64,000 bases of DNA from Zeus faber (taxonomy: Eukaryota; Chordata; Actinopteri; Zeiformes; Zeidae). Positions 44,973 to 58,863 of the stretch are shown here, one piece after another; the first letter of the stretch is position 1, and every line of letters starts with the position of its first letter. The notes beneath the pieces are model-generated. The model was not told where the DNA came from, did no database searches, and saw only the letters and a program-made list of their open reading frames with translations. The DNA lies in contig OY482847.1 of the NCBI GenBank assembly GCA_960531495.1, forward strand, positions 8,969,992 through 9,033,991, given 5' to 3'. A program made the translations under genes and the position numbers.

Positions 44973-47812
44973 CTCCTCTTCCAGAAGGTCGTCCTTCGAG
45001 CGTCTTCTTCCGCCGCTAACCTTTTGATCTTAATCGTCTTAGCTCTAAATGAAGTGCTTCGGCCTCTTGAAAATCCGGACTCGACTTTCTGCTCGCCTCG
45101 CAATGTAAATCCCCTCGCATACAAGACGACATGGCCGTGTTGACGCCGTACATTTTAGGAACAGGAGAGAGGGGGGCGTCCTGCGTCCGTGGCTAAGCGA
45201 CGAACCAAGCCTGTTTATTTACCTCCAACTAGTGTAATAAGAATATGATCGAATCCCCACCTGAGCTCTCATCTGACGGCGGCTGTTTTATTTTTTTGCA
45301 CCGGTGATAATATATTTCGATAACCGAAAACGAAGCGCGAGGTGGTTCCGCGGAGGTAATAAGCCAGTAGATATCTTCATTGTTTACTGTCATGTACTTG
45401 TGTTTTTGTGGTTTCCTCGCTGGAATTGGAGCGTAAGTGAGATTTGCGATGACCTCAGTGTGATAGACCGCCAACCTCGCAAAGGCACCGAATACACCGA
45501 ATACACCGAATACCGCCGGGACTGGAACGCACGGCTTGATGTTCGACGTTATGTGGCGTCACTCTCCACAGCAACGTCCGAACCCCGTGATGAGTTGAGA
45601 TTGAGTGACAGCGCGGAACAGCAGTGGAACGTGGGGAGGGCAGGTGAGGGCCAAGCATCTTGCTTTTATTTCTTTATCTGGAGGATGGGAAAGCATCAGG
45701 TCAGCTAAATAAAATGATATATTCACGTATATTACGCGGATTGAGATTCCCCATTCAAGATATCGTGAGACACTATAAATCATTTCAAGTATCTGGGTAA
45801 AAAAATGGTTCCTTAAAAGTAATCCAGGAGGTATTTCACATTTAATACTAACCTTTTTTCCTGGCAAATGTATCCTACATCCACATCTGGAACATTATAG
45901 CGCCCTCCAACCTTGATCCACGGGTCCCCCTTAGTCTTAAAAAAATGACTTAAAAAGGTTTTTCCAAGGCTGTAGTAGGTACATTTGGATTTGGGAGGTG
46001 GGTGGACCCAAATGTTCTAAATTATGAAAATATGAATTGACGTGATTACAAACTTATAAATATAACTTATTAATAATAGTTATTACGGTTATAACAAGTG
46101 ATATCGATAGTACGGTAATTACACTAGTGGTTGCGCAACAAAAATGAACTGGCTTTAACCCCTGGCTACAGACTAATATTACAGGGACATTATGTTTATT
46201 CATACCATAATTTCCTTACTCAGGAATGGCATGGTAGCAAAGAAAATTATATTTCAGACAGAGAATATCTGAGCTTGAAGGCCATGTTTATTGATGTGGC
46301 GTTACGGCCCAGCAACTCATCCAAGAGGGGTCCCCCACTCCCAAGCATAGGTTACATATTTAGGGATCCATTTATGGGACTGTGTGCTGCAGCCAGACCC
46401 TCCCTTACCCAGCTTCTCCAGTGTCTGGCAAGAATGCCACAGGAATAAAGGGGATCCCTGGTGCTCGGTGCCGAGTGCGGGCTAAGCAGACTTTTATGTG
46501 CGCTGTACACAACCCTCCATCACTGGCCCCGTTGGACAGGGCGAGGACTCTCCTGCCAAGGGAGCTCCTAACCGTTGTTCTTTTCATCTGTGCTAAGCCA
46601 CTTGGCCGTCAGATGCAGGCGGAATGGATAGGGAGAAGAAAGGACGGAGCGGAGAGGCTTGTGGGAGAAGGCCGGATTCCTCCGTGTCTCCCTCTGGGAC
46701 ATGTTTCCCTTGCATTTTATCCTTGCACCCTTGGTCTTATTCACCATGAATTCTTTGAAACACTTTGGTACTGCTTAATTTTCATGTATGCCAACAGGCT
46801 TTTAATGTATTTAAAACTTGGAAGATGTTCAAAGGAAGCTATAATTCCTCTGAAATAGGCCTTTTGAAGGCTTTATCTTGTTCCTTCTCTTCTGGCTAAT
46901 CTTGGAGCCCCTCAGCATGCCAGAGCAATTTTTCTAATGCCAATTAAGCTTGACATTAGCATAAAACAGCTTTTAAAGTTTTTTTTTTTTCCCCTCTTTG
47001 AATTAAAGAATGATGCTGAATGAATTCCTATTTACATTCCAATCGTTCAGAGTTTCAACATTGAAAAACTTAAGTAAAATGAGGCTCCCTGGCCTTTGTG
47101 CCTTCATTGTTGCTGCGCGGGAGAACGGGAACGGCAAAAGGCGAAAATATTCCCTTAATAAAGGCACAAAACAGTCTTTTTTTCCCCCTTCTAATGAGCA
47201 GTCTCTGTGGTAAGGCATCACAAATTCTGCTTTTTGTCGAAGAGAAGGTTATGCTATTACTGTAGAACATGTTGGCAGCCCCCTTTCATTTCTCCAAAGA
47301 ACTGTTGTAATTGCCACAGAGTTGTGCGAGGAATCAATTAATTACCATTAGGGCTGCACCCCAAAGCGCAGTGAGGCACGCCGCAAAATGGCTTTTCATT
47401 AGCCGTGAGTGTGCAAATGTGACCCAGCGGAGAGGCATAAATTCTTAGCAGATTTCTTGCATATTTGCGCGGAAGTTGAAAGCCTCGCAACAGCCTTCAC
47501 AAGAGGAGCTCAGAGACATTCCACTCCCAGGGAGCAGGTCCAGAAGTCGGGGAGGGGGGACACGTCGGGAAACCCAAGGCTCCGTCTCGCCGCGGGCTCT
47601 TGTTTACGAGGCCGGGGAACACTAGAGCCTTGAAGAGACCTGCGGCGGTGTGTCCGGCAGCTGTTGGAGTGATCAATTAACTAGAATTTTCTGCATTGTG
47701 TTGCTTGTTTTTGTTACGTTGGTGATAAATGGCTTCATTAAAGCAGATCTTTCTCGATGTGAAAACTGTTCCCCGGGAAGTGTAATGGCTTACTTAGTCA
47801 AAATCTAGAGGC
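44973..47812. other. Unique intergenic block with homeodomain-type motifs
   Basis: Notable unique stretches are 46860-46990 (CCAATTAAGCTTGACATTA) and 47330-47400 (AATCAATTAATTACCATTAG). A short triple ATACACCGA repeat lies at about 45488-45512. No gene called. Confidence 0.4.
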
Positions 47813-47833
47813 GGGGGGGGGGGGGGGGGGGGG
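47813..47833 (+). repeat. G21 tract
   Basis: The longest poly-G run in the window. Confidence 0.95.
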
Positions 47834-50520
47834 CGCCCGGGCAAGCAAACTAACTTGAAACAGTTCCCGCTGGGACGTGGGGGGAAACAGGGGAAACTGA
47901 TGGATCCATCAATGACGCAGGCCGCGAAACCACAATATGCATACAGTGTATGGCTTTTGACCCAAATGGAGTAAAAGTCTATTTCTGAGTTAAGTAAACT
48001 CAGACTGAGTGCTGACATCTTCCTGAGAGCGAGGTGAAAAGAGGCGGCGAGAAACACTTCTTCTAAGTGAGCGGCGCTGACAGGGAAACAGGTAGAGGCG
48101 CAGGCGGGCTTTGAGGCTCAATTCTGGAGAGTCTGCCAACAGGCGTCTGCCAACGGTCTTTTGTGTCTCATCCCCGTTATCTTGCTCTTTAATCACATTT
48201 CAGACACTTTGTCACGACGCTCGGCTCCACCGCGCCTGTCGCACGGGCATCCCAGTCCCCCCCTCCCCCACCCCACCCCCACCCCACCCAATCGGGCCGC
48301 AGCGACTGTGGCGAGGCGGCCGTGAATCGCGGCCGATTCAACATAACAGTCGGAAAGCACGGCGAGGGAGGCTTTAGACGGGGAGCGGCATAAAGGGGTC
48401 TGTCGCTCCGTCTGAGTGTACGCCTGGAGGAATACAAGAGCAAACAAGATAATATTTGAGCCGTAACTTTCTTGAAAGGAAATAAAGTGTCTTTCCTGTC
48501 CCGGAGTATGAGACGGAGCGCGGGAAAAAAAAAGTGGGAGAGTAACCCATTAGCGGCAAGTCATCCGCACTGATCATCAGCATTAGAAAGTGCTTTCAAC
48601 TCTGCTGGCTGTCAGCAACTCTGGCAGCTCGGAGGAGCTTAGCACCGACGCTGGATTTCGGGCGGAGGGGCTGTGCTCGGCGATGACAAAATCATTTTGA
48701 ACTCTTGCGCAGGAGGATCTGTGAAAAAAAAGGCTTTTTCGGATCAAAGCGGGTTGGAGCGGGTCCGAATTACCTTGACCGTCTGAGACCGTTCGCATTT
48801 CCAGGGCGGTGGGGGCTAATCTGCAATATGCAAGATAGATTAAGATTTCGTCGGGGAGATCCCTCCCCGAAAGTTGTCAGATCAAAGGAGGGCCAAGTCC
48901 TCCTTTTTCTCTGCCGCGGTGTCCTCACGATTTACTTAATTTGTTTGCACTTTGACTCGCGTTGAGCGAGGCGAAAATGTGTTTGCTCTCTGGGTGCTTG
49001 GCGAGAGGCTTCAGAGACGGGTCAGCTTTGCCGCCCGTGCGTAAACACAATGATGAAACCTAATGCTCGCACGTACCGTACACACGGAGGCGCGGCTCCT
49101 CGGGCTGAGAAGTGTTTGTCCAAGAGATCTTGGCGATATCCTGTTACACGTTACACTTCAGACATTTTTCCCCCAGACGTGCGGCTACAAAGGATGCTCA
49201 TGAGTTCCCCTCGCACCAGGACAAATACGATTATATTATTAAAAGTGGTGCGTGGCCTAGTTTTTTCGTCCTATCGCATCGCGGATTTTGACTTGTGACG
49301 CTCCCCGTTGGAGATCAGGGGCTTTCCTTCAGTCTCTTTGGTATTCCTTGACAAGATTCCCGAATTGATAAGAGGTAATACTAATTATGGTTTGTTTTAT
49401 ATTTACCTCCTCACCTGGATCTCGCCTGTGATTTCATTAGGAAGCACTTATCTCTCCTCGGCGCGACAGATCGGTGTGGAAGAGGAGCGGTATCTTGGGC
49501 AAAGCCTAATCCGCTCCGTGCAGGCAAAATATGTTTGGTATTGAAGCGGTAATGAGCCATGGCAGTCGCTCGATGGGAGCCCTGTGTGAGCAAATGAACA
49601 AGAGGAGAGGAGCCTCGCCGGATCAAATCGGACCAAAAACCTTTATTGACAAATCATAGCAACGGTTCTGCCAGCAGGGAAAAAAAACGACGCCTTAACT
49701 TTTCTCCCCCCCGCTGCGTCCGCGGTGCCCGTAGCACCTGTGTTCACACTGGAAATGATGAACCAAAAAAAAAAAAAAAGAAAAAGTAAAAGGGAAACTC
49801 CTCAACGCAAACATGCACGTGTCCCTCAAAATAACATCAGCTCCTCTTCAAATTTTTTTTTTTTTACCGGCCGTTAATAAAGCACGATCTGAAAACACCC
49901 CCATGCAATGGCTACCACCTTTTAAACACGTAGTAACTGTAGCAGAAAAAGGCCCTATGCTAATGGAGGATTATGTTCCTTAAAATATCTTGTCTGTGTT
50001 CATTAGTGAAGGCGATTTTTGTTTTAATGTAGGCAAAGCTAATTCCAGTCTGGCCTTTGGTATATCTGAGGCAACCCTTTAAAGACGGCAGCCTTTTGAA
50101 GCCTGCTGGTCGAGCTGTTCAAAGCTGCAGCTGTTTTTGGCGGTGTTTGACAGCTATAATTGATGTTTATTTTGGCATCGAGTTCCAGTCCTTTCATGCA
50201 AATGTCCTGCATGCAGTGAAATGGGTCAGGGCAGCGATGGGTGGGCACGGTTTGTTGTGTGCCAGGACGAGAGCAAAGCGCTTAACGAGACGCATTTACA
50301 TTTTAGATCACACAACCTCAAGGAGCAAAGCGTGACAAAAAAAGGCGGCGCGAGCGGACGCTTGGATTGAAAAAAAATGGGTTCATGCTACATCTGCCTT
50401 TAATTTGATAATGGACGCTGAAAAGTAAAGAAAAGAAGTCAACGATCGTTTTGCTTCGTTCTCATTCATGATAGTCGATGCGACAAATGTCCGATCTATA
50501 ATAATTAGCGGCATCTTCAA
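47834..50520. other. Unique intergenic block
   Basis: A C-rich run (48257-48290, CCCCAC repeats, G-rich on minus) and otherwise mixed DNA. Around 50090-50230 a unique TGACAGCTATAATTGATG stretch (a Pbx/Meis-like TGACAG plus an AATTGAT core) stands out as an enhancer-like candidate. No gene called. Confidence 0.4.
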
Positions 50521-50523
50521 AGG

Positions 50524-50620
50524 AGATAGATAGATACTTTATTCATCCCCAGAGGATAATTGCAATAACATAGTCAATCTTTTAAAAATACAAATTAAAA
50601 TAATATATTTAAAAAATGCC
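50524..50620 (+). repeat. GATACTTTATTCATCCC repeat tail, copy 2
   Basis: AGATAGATAGATACTTTATT, then CATCCCCAGAGGATAATTG and AT-rich sequence, related to the copy at 33622. Confidence 0.65.
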
Positions 50621-50639
50621 CTTCTTAGTCACTCCTCTA

Positions 50640-51911
50640 TGGGCTTTAACGGGGTATTAAGGTACTCCCCCTCCTAAATAGTTGCTCAGGGTTAATCCTC
50701 TATGAGGCCTGTGTTATTACCCTCGACACTTTTAGTTATTTTTGGTACAGTCTGCCCACCTGCAGACCTGCAGCAGAGTGGACGCCCGGCGTTCTGCAAG
50801 TTTTCCTCGTGTCCCTCCATCCTCTCCTCTCCACCCCTCCCCAGCCCCCCCTCACCGGCCAGGCCCGGGGGCTGACGTCACCGGGGCGGCACGCAGGGGC
50901 CTCCTCGTCTGCTCCCAATTATGGCCGACGCAGACTCCGCTGCGGAAAAGCCTTCAAGCCGTTACGAGAGCGAGAGGAACAACCTGAGATCTCAGGAAAA
51001 CAAACCGCCGGCGCGGCTAACCGCCATGTGGGTCTGGCAAGGCACGCAGGTTTTATACAATCTTCCGTCAACACCGTTTGGACACCAGACATCGCCACAG
51101 ATTTATATCTGGGGCAGCGCTGGAGATGACGATTGGATGTGTATAAAGCGGGGAGTTCTTAAAAAAGCAGGGCAGGTTGGGATGAGCACTAAGCCCAGTA
51201 AGGAAGCACAGGATTAGTCTTACTTATCCTTTACTTTCTAATCTTTTGTTTGTTAGAGAATGACATGGTTCAGGTCAGTTCATTTGGATTTCAACCCTGG
51301 GTATTACAAGTTTTTTTTTGGCCACGTAGTTAAGTTCTTCTTCTTTTGTAGTATAATTCCTACTACATGGGTAGTCTGTGGTCAAAGTCGACTCTTTTCC
51401 CTGTTAATGAGTGAATAATCTGAAAACTTCAATTTGTGCATTTTGCGAACTCGCAAAGTTGTCAGGGTGCTTTATTGTGTCTGGTGGTGGAAGACGATTG
51501 CACACCAAGTGCTGTAAGACATGATCTTTCCGTTGAAACCTTGGCATTTTCTTGCAGGAACAACTGTGTCGTGAAAAGTGGATGAAAGTTCCTTTGGAAG
51601 AAGCAGTTATGCACCAGAAGATGCCCATTTACAAGGGACTAAAGTCTTTACAGGATGTGTAGGGTTGGTGAATTGCATGGGAATTTTTGCTTTTCAAATC
51701 ATAGAGATGATGATGATGAGATAAGATAAGATAAGATGTTCCGGTAGATTCACATGATATGAGGCTGTCAGAGGACCTCTGGTCATCATAACCTGTGTGG
51801 ACAAATGGAAGGATTTTCATTGAATAAATTCCGAACGAGGAAGGTATTGCCACACGCTCACTACTGACATCCGTAATCTTATTTTACTTTGCTGGGAATG
51901 AACCCCCCCCC

Positions 51912-51950
<39 letters not shown>

Positions 51951-54095
51951 ACACTATTGTGTAACCCACTGGAGAGTTTCTCCCTCCTCCACCACTCTGT
52001 ACTCATAAAAGACTTACTGGTGCATCCAGATGAGTGGAACCCGTTTGAACCCAATGTTGTTGTTAATCTGGCCCAGTCAAGCCGGAGCCCCTTAGTTCTG
52101 GTAGGATTCAGCATGTTGAGAAAGGTACAGAACACTCTTTTTCACTGGTGATTGTAAAGACTGTTATGATGGAAGGTCTTGCGCAGAGATTTGTGATGAC
52201 ACCCATACGCTCGCCAGATGGGTTTCTTAACATGCAAAGGGGCCAAAGTTCGGATCAGCATACCTCCTCTTATACTGATACAACACGGCTGAAAGCTATG
52301 CGGTATATTTGAGAACGCTATATGTTCCAACGAATGGATTGTTTTTTTTACAAAATTCACCACAATCTTCTCCATTGAATTTTGAATTTTGAATTTTAAA
52401 ATCCATTCTCTCATTCTTCGGTTGGTTGAAAGAAAACGTATGGGTGGTCACTGCCACACTATGAGAATGAACAGGATATACAAATATCTTGCTAGAAAAA
52501 TATTTGCATTCCAGTGCTGGTAATATATCTTGCTGTTGCGCCAAATGTTAGGTTTTTCTCTGGTTTAGTGTTGTGTGTGTGCCAGGATACAGTACACTGG
52601 TTTATTACATGCTCCTGCACCTCTGTCAGCAAGACAAGTTCAGTAGAACACGGATCTGATTCTGTTACTGCGCCCATGTTGAGCATCTGGTCAAACAACG
52701 GAGTGTGCAATTTGAATAAAATAGATGCCATGAGAACATTATTGAGCAAATTTTCATTCTTTTTTTAACCTTTTATTATTTTTAATTACATATTTTTGAT
52801 CACTGTTTATGATTAATTTATTTTCATACAGAGTCTTTTTACGGACCACTCTTCCTCTTTATGTATCTTTTATAATATATATAAGTTATATATAAACTTT
52901 GAGTCATATAATTTCTATTTTATTTTGCATTTCACTCCTTGTAGTTTATGTCAGATAAAAAACACCTGACATAAACTAACAGGAAATAGTTGTTTCTTAT
53001 CACAGGTGTTTTTTGCCCTAGCATCATCTGTGTCATAATATGGCAAGGAACCACAATTGTTTATTCCAGTCATTGCAGAGCTCCCTATTGTTCATATCTA
53101 TCTATTGACCCCGAATATTACAGGTACACTTAACAACATTCTTCCTGTACATAAGTAGGCAACAAAGTGCCTGTCGTCCAGGCGCCGCGACATCACAGGG
53201 GCTTTTTAGAGCCTCCACCCCTTCCTCTCCTACCTTCACCCCCGCCCCCCAACCGCCCAATGAAGCCCCTGACTGCAAGCCAGCCCAAATCTTTTCTCCC
53301 CTTCTTTGGGACAGAGATTCATTAGGGAGAAGAATTGTCTCATTGTGAAGACCCAACTGCCCGTCTCGCAGGAGAGGGCGGGTCCTCGCTGGACATCAGG
53401 ACATCATGCAGTGACCTGGCTTCAGGGGTCATTTCACCCACTGTTGGAGAGGAATCTGACATAACGCATCACTGAACCACAGTCCCTCCCCCATCCTCCT
53501 CTTTATTCCACTGGAAACTGAGTTGCTCCCTGGCAATATTGTCAAGAGCCATCATACATCCTGTTCACTGTATAACCATCAAGTCATTTGTGTACCATGA
53601 CTTCATACTCTAGGACGTATATACTGTTTATTTATGTATTTTTATTTTTTGTATTCAGTCTTTGATGCACCAACCCGCTGTGGATACGCTGTTGTGTGTG
53701 CAAGTGTATTTAATCTATACATCACCTTGATGGCCGCTGAAACTTCAATCTATCAAATTCGGCAGTCTGCAATCTCTGTTAAGCAGGAAATGCCCCTCGG
53801 GCCTAGACCTGTGAATCTCTGCTTTATTCCCGCCCTGTGAACATCGCTTATATCTCCAAACTGATTTAATTTCAGTTTGCGCAAGCGCAGACGAACATTC
53901 AGCGAGTAAATGACCACCATTGCAGAACGCCTCTTCTGCAAAGGTCTCATGGAGGAGGATCAGTCACGTTTGGCAATGTTGGTGTAGTTTCTGTGGCTTC
54001 CTTTAGCGGTCGCTATTTGTCATTAATGGTCCAATGTTTCTAATTGCGCCTTTCATTTCAGAAACCCAGACCCGATGAAAGCTATCTTATGTGTG
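50640..54095. other. Intergenic sequence without confirmed gene
   Basis: Contains a (CA)18 run (51914-51949) and AT-rich stretches (52760-52930). At 51555-51660 a segment after TTTTCTTGCAG reads EQLCREKWMKVPLEEAV in frame, but no partner exon, domain or protein family was recognised. Confidence 0.4.
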
Positions 54096-54099
54096 ATAT

Positions 54100-54560
54100 C
54101 CCTTGGTGTTAACATGAAAATACTTAATAACAAGGAGCCAAGTATAGACCTCTGTGAGACCCCACAGTTAACATTACGATGCTCAAAGGTTACATTGCCT
54201 TGAGAGCACAGTGTGTCCTCTCTAATAACCAAGACCTAAACCAGGAAAGTGCCGACCCTCTTCTGCCAATGCAGGCGGCGATCCAGGCATCAAGAGCTGT
54301 GCTCGAGTTGAGGTTTTCGAACCTATCACAAGTAAAGGATGATTGACCACTTTCATGAGTGCAGTCTCAATGGAGTGAACTGCTCTAAATCTGGACTGAA
54401 ATTTTTTAAATAAAACATTAAAAGACATCAATCAATCAATGATCTGTTGCGCTATGATCTTTTTCAAGAATCTCTGAGATGAAGGGAAGATTCGAGATCT
54501 GCCTGTAGTTCCTAAGGTCTTCTTGATCAAGGTACGCTTTTTAAAGGGCCTAACCATGAC
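54100..54560 (-). pseudogene. Degenerate LINE reverse-transcriptase fragment (L2/Rex-like)
   Basis: On the minus strand: DQEDLRNYRQISNLPFISEI then LEK, FKKFQSRFRAVHSIETALMK, and CGVSQRSILGS (degraded from the GVPQGS-LGP motif). The order matches the polymerase domain of fish L2/Rex non-LTR elements. Frameshifts and stops break it. Confidence 0.85.
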
Positions 54561-55604
54561 TGTCCGTATAGCTATGTCATGTGTATAATAAACAATATTT
54601 CTTTAATAATACCAATATAATTACTAAGTTATCTATGGTGTTTTATCAGTTAAATATATTCTCTCCATCATGAAATGCCTCCCAATGTCTGTTTTAAAAT
54701 GTAGTTCATTTAGTTTTGCAAAACTACAAAGTTAATACACTGAGAGTTTGGTGTCTTTGTGATTCGCATTCATTGGTCAATTTTAAAGACTTAGAAATGA
54801 CCTTAGGTACCATTGTGTAAGTATTACAGCATTTTCCTCCCAGCGTTCGCACAAACATCTGTGAAGTCGTGCAGGCGTCATCAAGTGCTGGTGGAAAGTA
54901 GATGCTATTGCTCTGGAGGGAGGTAGGAAGCCGGCACGCAACCCCTCAGAGGTAGAAATCTGTGGAATGTCTATGAAAAGCTGGAACGGTTCGAGGGAGA
55001 ACTTGATCAGATACTGTTTTCCCCTTTTGGAAGATACAGTCCAAGTATGGCCCATCCACCTGCACCTGTCAAATAGTCAGGTTTGCAACATTAGCCAAAA
55101 CTGATTCTTTGGCTGGAGGTTTGGCACCACATATTGCATTTATTTCTTCATAAAAGCATTTGGGTATATGCACTCTGTTAAAGTATCACTGTAATTCACA
55201 TACAGCTACATCATTATGGCTTGGTAGTAAAACCACAACAATCTACAGATGGAAATCAAGCGGCTGCAATAATTCTACAAATGATATAATCAGCTTCCAT
55301 GACTTCCAATAGAGTTTCACTGATAATATTGCCTGCTGCCTTCTTTGCATAAATCAAAATATGACTGGAAAATGAACAAGTTTGTTGAAAGAAAATCTAT
55401 AATGAGCACAATAGACGTTAACCACAAACTTAGTTCAGTCAATTTTGCCAACAAAAGCCTATTTAGTGGTGTTAAGATAAAAAAAAAAGACAATTACAAG
55501 CAATTACTAGCTATTATCTAGTTATATAATTTATAATACAAAGGGAAATGATAACAATTAAGGAAATAATAGATATGATAATGGATGAATGACAACATGG
55601 GCTT
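54561..55604. other. AT-rich intergenic sequence
   Basis: No repeats of note and no coding evidence. Confidence 0.45.
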
Positions 55605-55616
55605 TTGTGTGTGTTT

Positions 55617-55661
<45 letters not shown>
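55605..55661 (+). repeat. (GT)n microsatellite
   Basis: GT run with TTTG and TATG interruptions at its start. Confidence 0.97.
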
Positions 55662-55667
<6 letters not shown>

Positions 55668-57653
55668 GTACAGTAGGTTTGCGTGGAGATCCGTGGCAGG
55701 TAAAGTTACTTCTAACTGCAGTTGATTTCAATTACTTGTCATTTCACATACCTTGTGACATTTACATGAACGTATAACATTTTCCCTAACAAGCCACCGC
55801 ATCTCAAAACAAACCCCAAAAAATCCCACTCCGCAACAAATAACTTTGAATCCCCCACCCGAACAAACAAGAAGCCCAAAGTCACTTCTTCTCTGCGGAC
55901 CTGGAAACACTGTATTCAGTTCTTAAACACTGAGATGAGAGGTGTTCCCACCTCATCTTGGCTGCATGGCTTGTGCCAACGAAGGTTACACAAAAATCAA
56001 CTGATTTGCTTTAATACTGTCTTCTTCGTGAGATACATTTGTTTAAACATTTTTATGGAGGTGGAAACCCACCAGTGAAGAATCGCAGTTCTGCTGTTAC
56101 CGGTTTTCGCCTGAAAAGTCCTTATTTCTTGGATTTCTTGCTCAGCAACCACGGGCATTATTGTGTGGGCATGGATGTGGGCCAGCTCAGTAATGTTTTA
56201 TTGTTGTGGAAAAGTTATTTTAAGGACTCGCTTTACAATGCTGTGTGAGGCCTCGTGCCTATTTCTGCTGACAGCGCTGTGCAGCTTTGTCTGGCTGAAC
56301 TATATTCTTTTCAAGATTCCTTTAAACGCATCAAAACAAGACCATGTCAAATGTGTCCATGCCCTGTGTGATGTGCAGCGTTTTACACAAAGTATCTTAC
56401 ATCTTGCACGCAAATCCGCTGCTCTGGCATTCATACCCTGTAGCCGGTTTCTGTAGGTTTCGGTTCCTTCTAAAGGTCTAGCTTTAAGGCTTTCCTCTTG
56501 CCAAAATGAGCAGAAAGTTTCCATGCCTTCCTGTGCATCTGTGGGTGAAAGGTCACAGCAGGTCTGTGGAGAGGAAGTCTTACTGGAACAAGAGCCTTTG
56601 GGCCCACTGCGCCAAACCCCGGCCTTGTTATTCTGAATAGGCCTCTCTGCTGTAGACGGCGCTGGTAAATATTTGGATATTAGTCGCCCATTGTTTTTCT
56701 GTGTGGGCCACAGCTCGCCTCTCATAGGCGAACACTGGGAAGATGATATAACACACGGTGCAATATGATCACGTCCTCTGCGACGGAACCAAAGAGTGCA
56801 GAGGGGGCAAAGAGTGCACTTTCAAAGCCTGCTGAAACTATTCAAAACACCGGCGGCCCGTTAACAGCCTTGGGATAATGAATTCCATGGCTGTCCGAGC
56901 CTCTATGTGTGGGAGACTCAGAGCTTAGCTAAATAAACCTTGTCTGGCTGAGTGGTCCCACTGGTGCCCAGCCCTACGGGGACCAGGGAAGCCTGGTCTC
57001 TCACGGGTCACTGGGCGACCCCATGCTACTGACAACCTCATTTATGCGAAACCCAGTGTGACGCCCACAGCCAACAAGTCACGGCCTCGCTCTGTCAGGG
57101 GAGATAGGATACCGCTGGAAAAGCCGTTGTCAGTGGCGACTATGGCCGGTTTCACGGCAGATTCCCTGGCAGGAGCTGATATGGGATATCTGTGGTCCTC
57201 CCCGCGGTGGGAGTGGCAGGCTGTGATCCCCTCTCCTCCTCCCCCCACCCACCCCCACCCTTCTCTTCATTAACCATTCACATTTGCACCTTATGTGCAG
57301 ATCACCATTGCTGCTCGACATGAGTCCAGGCAGTTCAAAGGCAGCGTTGCTTGGAAGTGTGTGAGCCACCCCAGGAGGCGCCGGGCCTCAGACACCTGCA
57401 GAGTGGTGGGTGCTGAGAGCCGGGCCGTGTTTGGATCAGGGACTGAATTTTTCTCTGAAGATGAGGAAAAGGTTTATGGCACGCTCCCATGAGATCTGCT
57501 TCTGCTCTTTGAAGCTCCTGTCTTGGTGGCTGCTCTTATCTCGGGGAAAGGATTATTTTATCTTTTCCCTTTCTTTTCTCGTCCGTGCTTTATTTTCTTC
57601 TCCCCCTCTCGCTCTCCATCAAGGTTTTTCTCTCTCTCCAGATCTTTCCGGAG

Positions 57654-57655
<2 letters not shown>
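55662..57655. other. Intergenic sequence without gene
   Basis: Unique DNA. A C-rich run (about 57234-57261) is the only simple-sequence feature. No recognised coding domain. Confidence 0.45.

Positions 57656-57703
<48 letters not shown>
57656..57703 (+). repeat. (CT)n microsatellite within a pyrimidine-rich tract
   Basis: About 24 CT units inside a longer pyrimidine-rich region (57540-57880), which explains several long Ser/Leu/Phe frames. Confidence 0.97.
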
Positions 57704-57705
<2 letters not shown>

Positions 57706-58863
57706 CCCCGCCGGTTGTTTCGCTTCCCGTCTCTGCCCTTGGTCTTTCGCTCCTATTTACCCGTTTTTCACAGTGCTCCCGCTCTCGAACCCCGTCCCCG
57801 TCTCCTCCCTCTTCTTCACATATTGCTCTCCGCTCTCTTTTTTCTTTTTCCCTATTTCCTCTATTCTCCTCTTCCAGCACATGACAGGCTGTGTAATTAA
57901 TGAGCATCATAAACCTCTCTTTCTATTAGCTACCCATTAGTAAACCTGGCAAGCCTGTCATTTTGGACAAAAACACACAGCTCCTTCATTTGATACCCAC
58001 ATCAAAGGGGGAACCCCACTGTTTTGGGCTGAATACACTAATTGTGTCCTCGTTCTGGATGGGGCAACACCCCCGCCGCTTCAAAAGCACCGAGTGCCGA
58101 GTGCAGATAGTAAAAAGGACTACAGGGGCTGAAAGTATTGATTATGCAGCGCTAAATTTGGAGATTTTCTGACACTGAAGGACTTAACATGGTCATTTAG
58201 GAGCTCGCCTGAAGCCTGTGAAAGTGTGTGTTTATTTAATATAGGCCCGCTTCATTCACTCCATTCACCTCCACGGTTAGAAAACATTCAGAAGGACCTC
58301 AGCGGGCTTGAGGAGGAATTAAGAGGTTTAAGTGCCGCGGTCACCGCATTAAAATACTTTTTCTTAAGTGCGACATTAGGATTTCCTATCTGTTACGCTG
58401 CGAGCTAATAGAGAACTTCTGGATCAGCAATCAAATGAAGACTAGTCTTTGAAAGTGAGGGCCGTCTGAAGGATTCTTCGGTTCCAAGGTTTGCATGTAT
58501 AATTCTTGGAGCCCCTTCGGTTTAGTTTTTACACGCCTTCCACATTACCACGACCCAAAATAATTTAATGAGCTTGAAAGATTGACTGAATGAAACTGGA
58601 AAATAGTTTATATTGTATAATACATTACATTGTACATATAATACATTGTAAATATACTGTATATAATACAATACATTTCAAATGATAATTATTTGTCGGA
58701 CTGTTTAAAACTGAAACAATAAAATGTCTACACATGCATTTATATTTAAATGATCATACATTTGGAAAAAATGACACACCAATGCAAATGAATGGTGTGT
58801 TTCAATTCCCATTTACTTTTGTTAAAATCAGATTTTAAAACGCAGAAGCTGACTTTGTGTATG
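57704..58863. other. Intergenic, unique block at 58.2-58.5 kb
   Basis: After the pyrimidine tract, 57885-58500 is unique with TTAATTAA-like and AATTAAGAGG words. From 58560 it is AT-rich. No gene called. Confidence 0.4.

Noticed and set aside
57410..57940. 176-codon Ser/Leu/Phe-rich frame
   Set aside because: Product of the CT repeat and surrounding pyrimidine tract.
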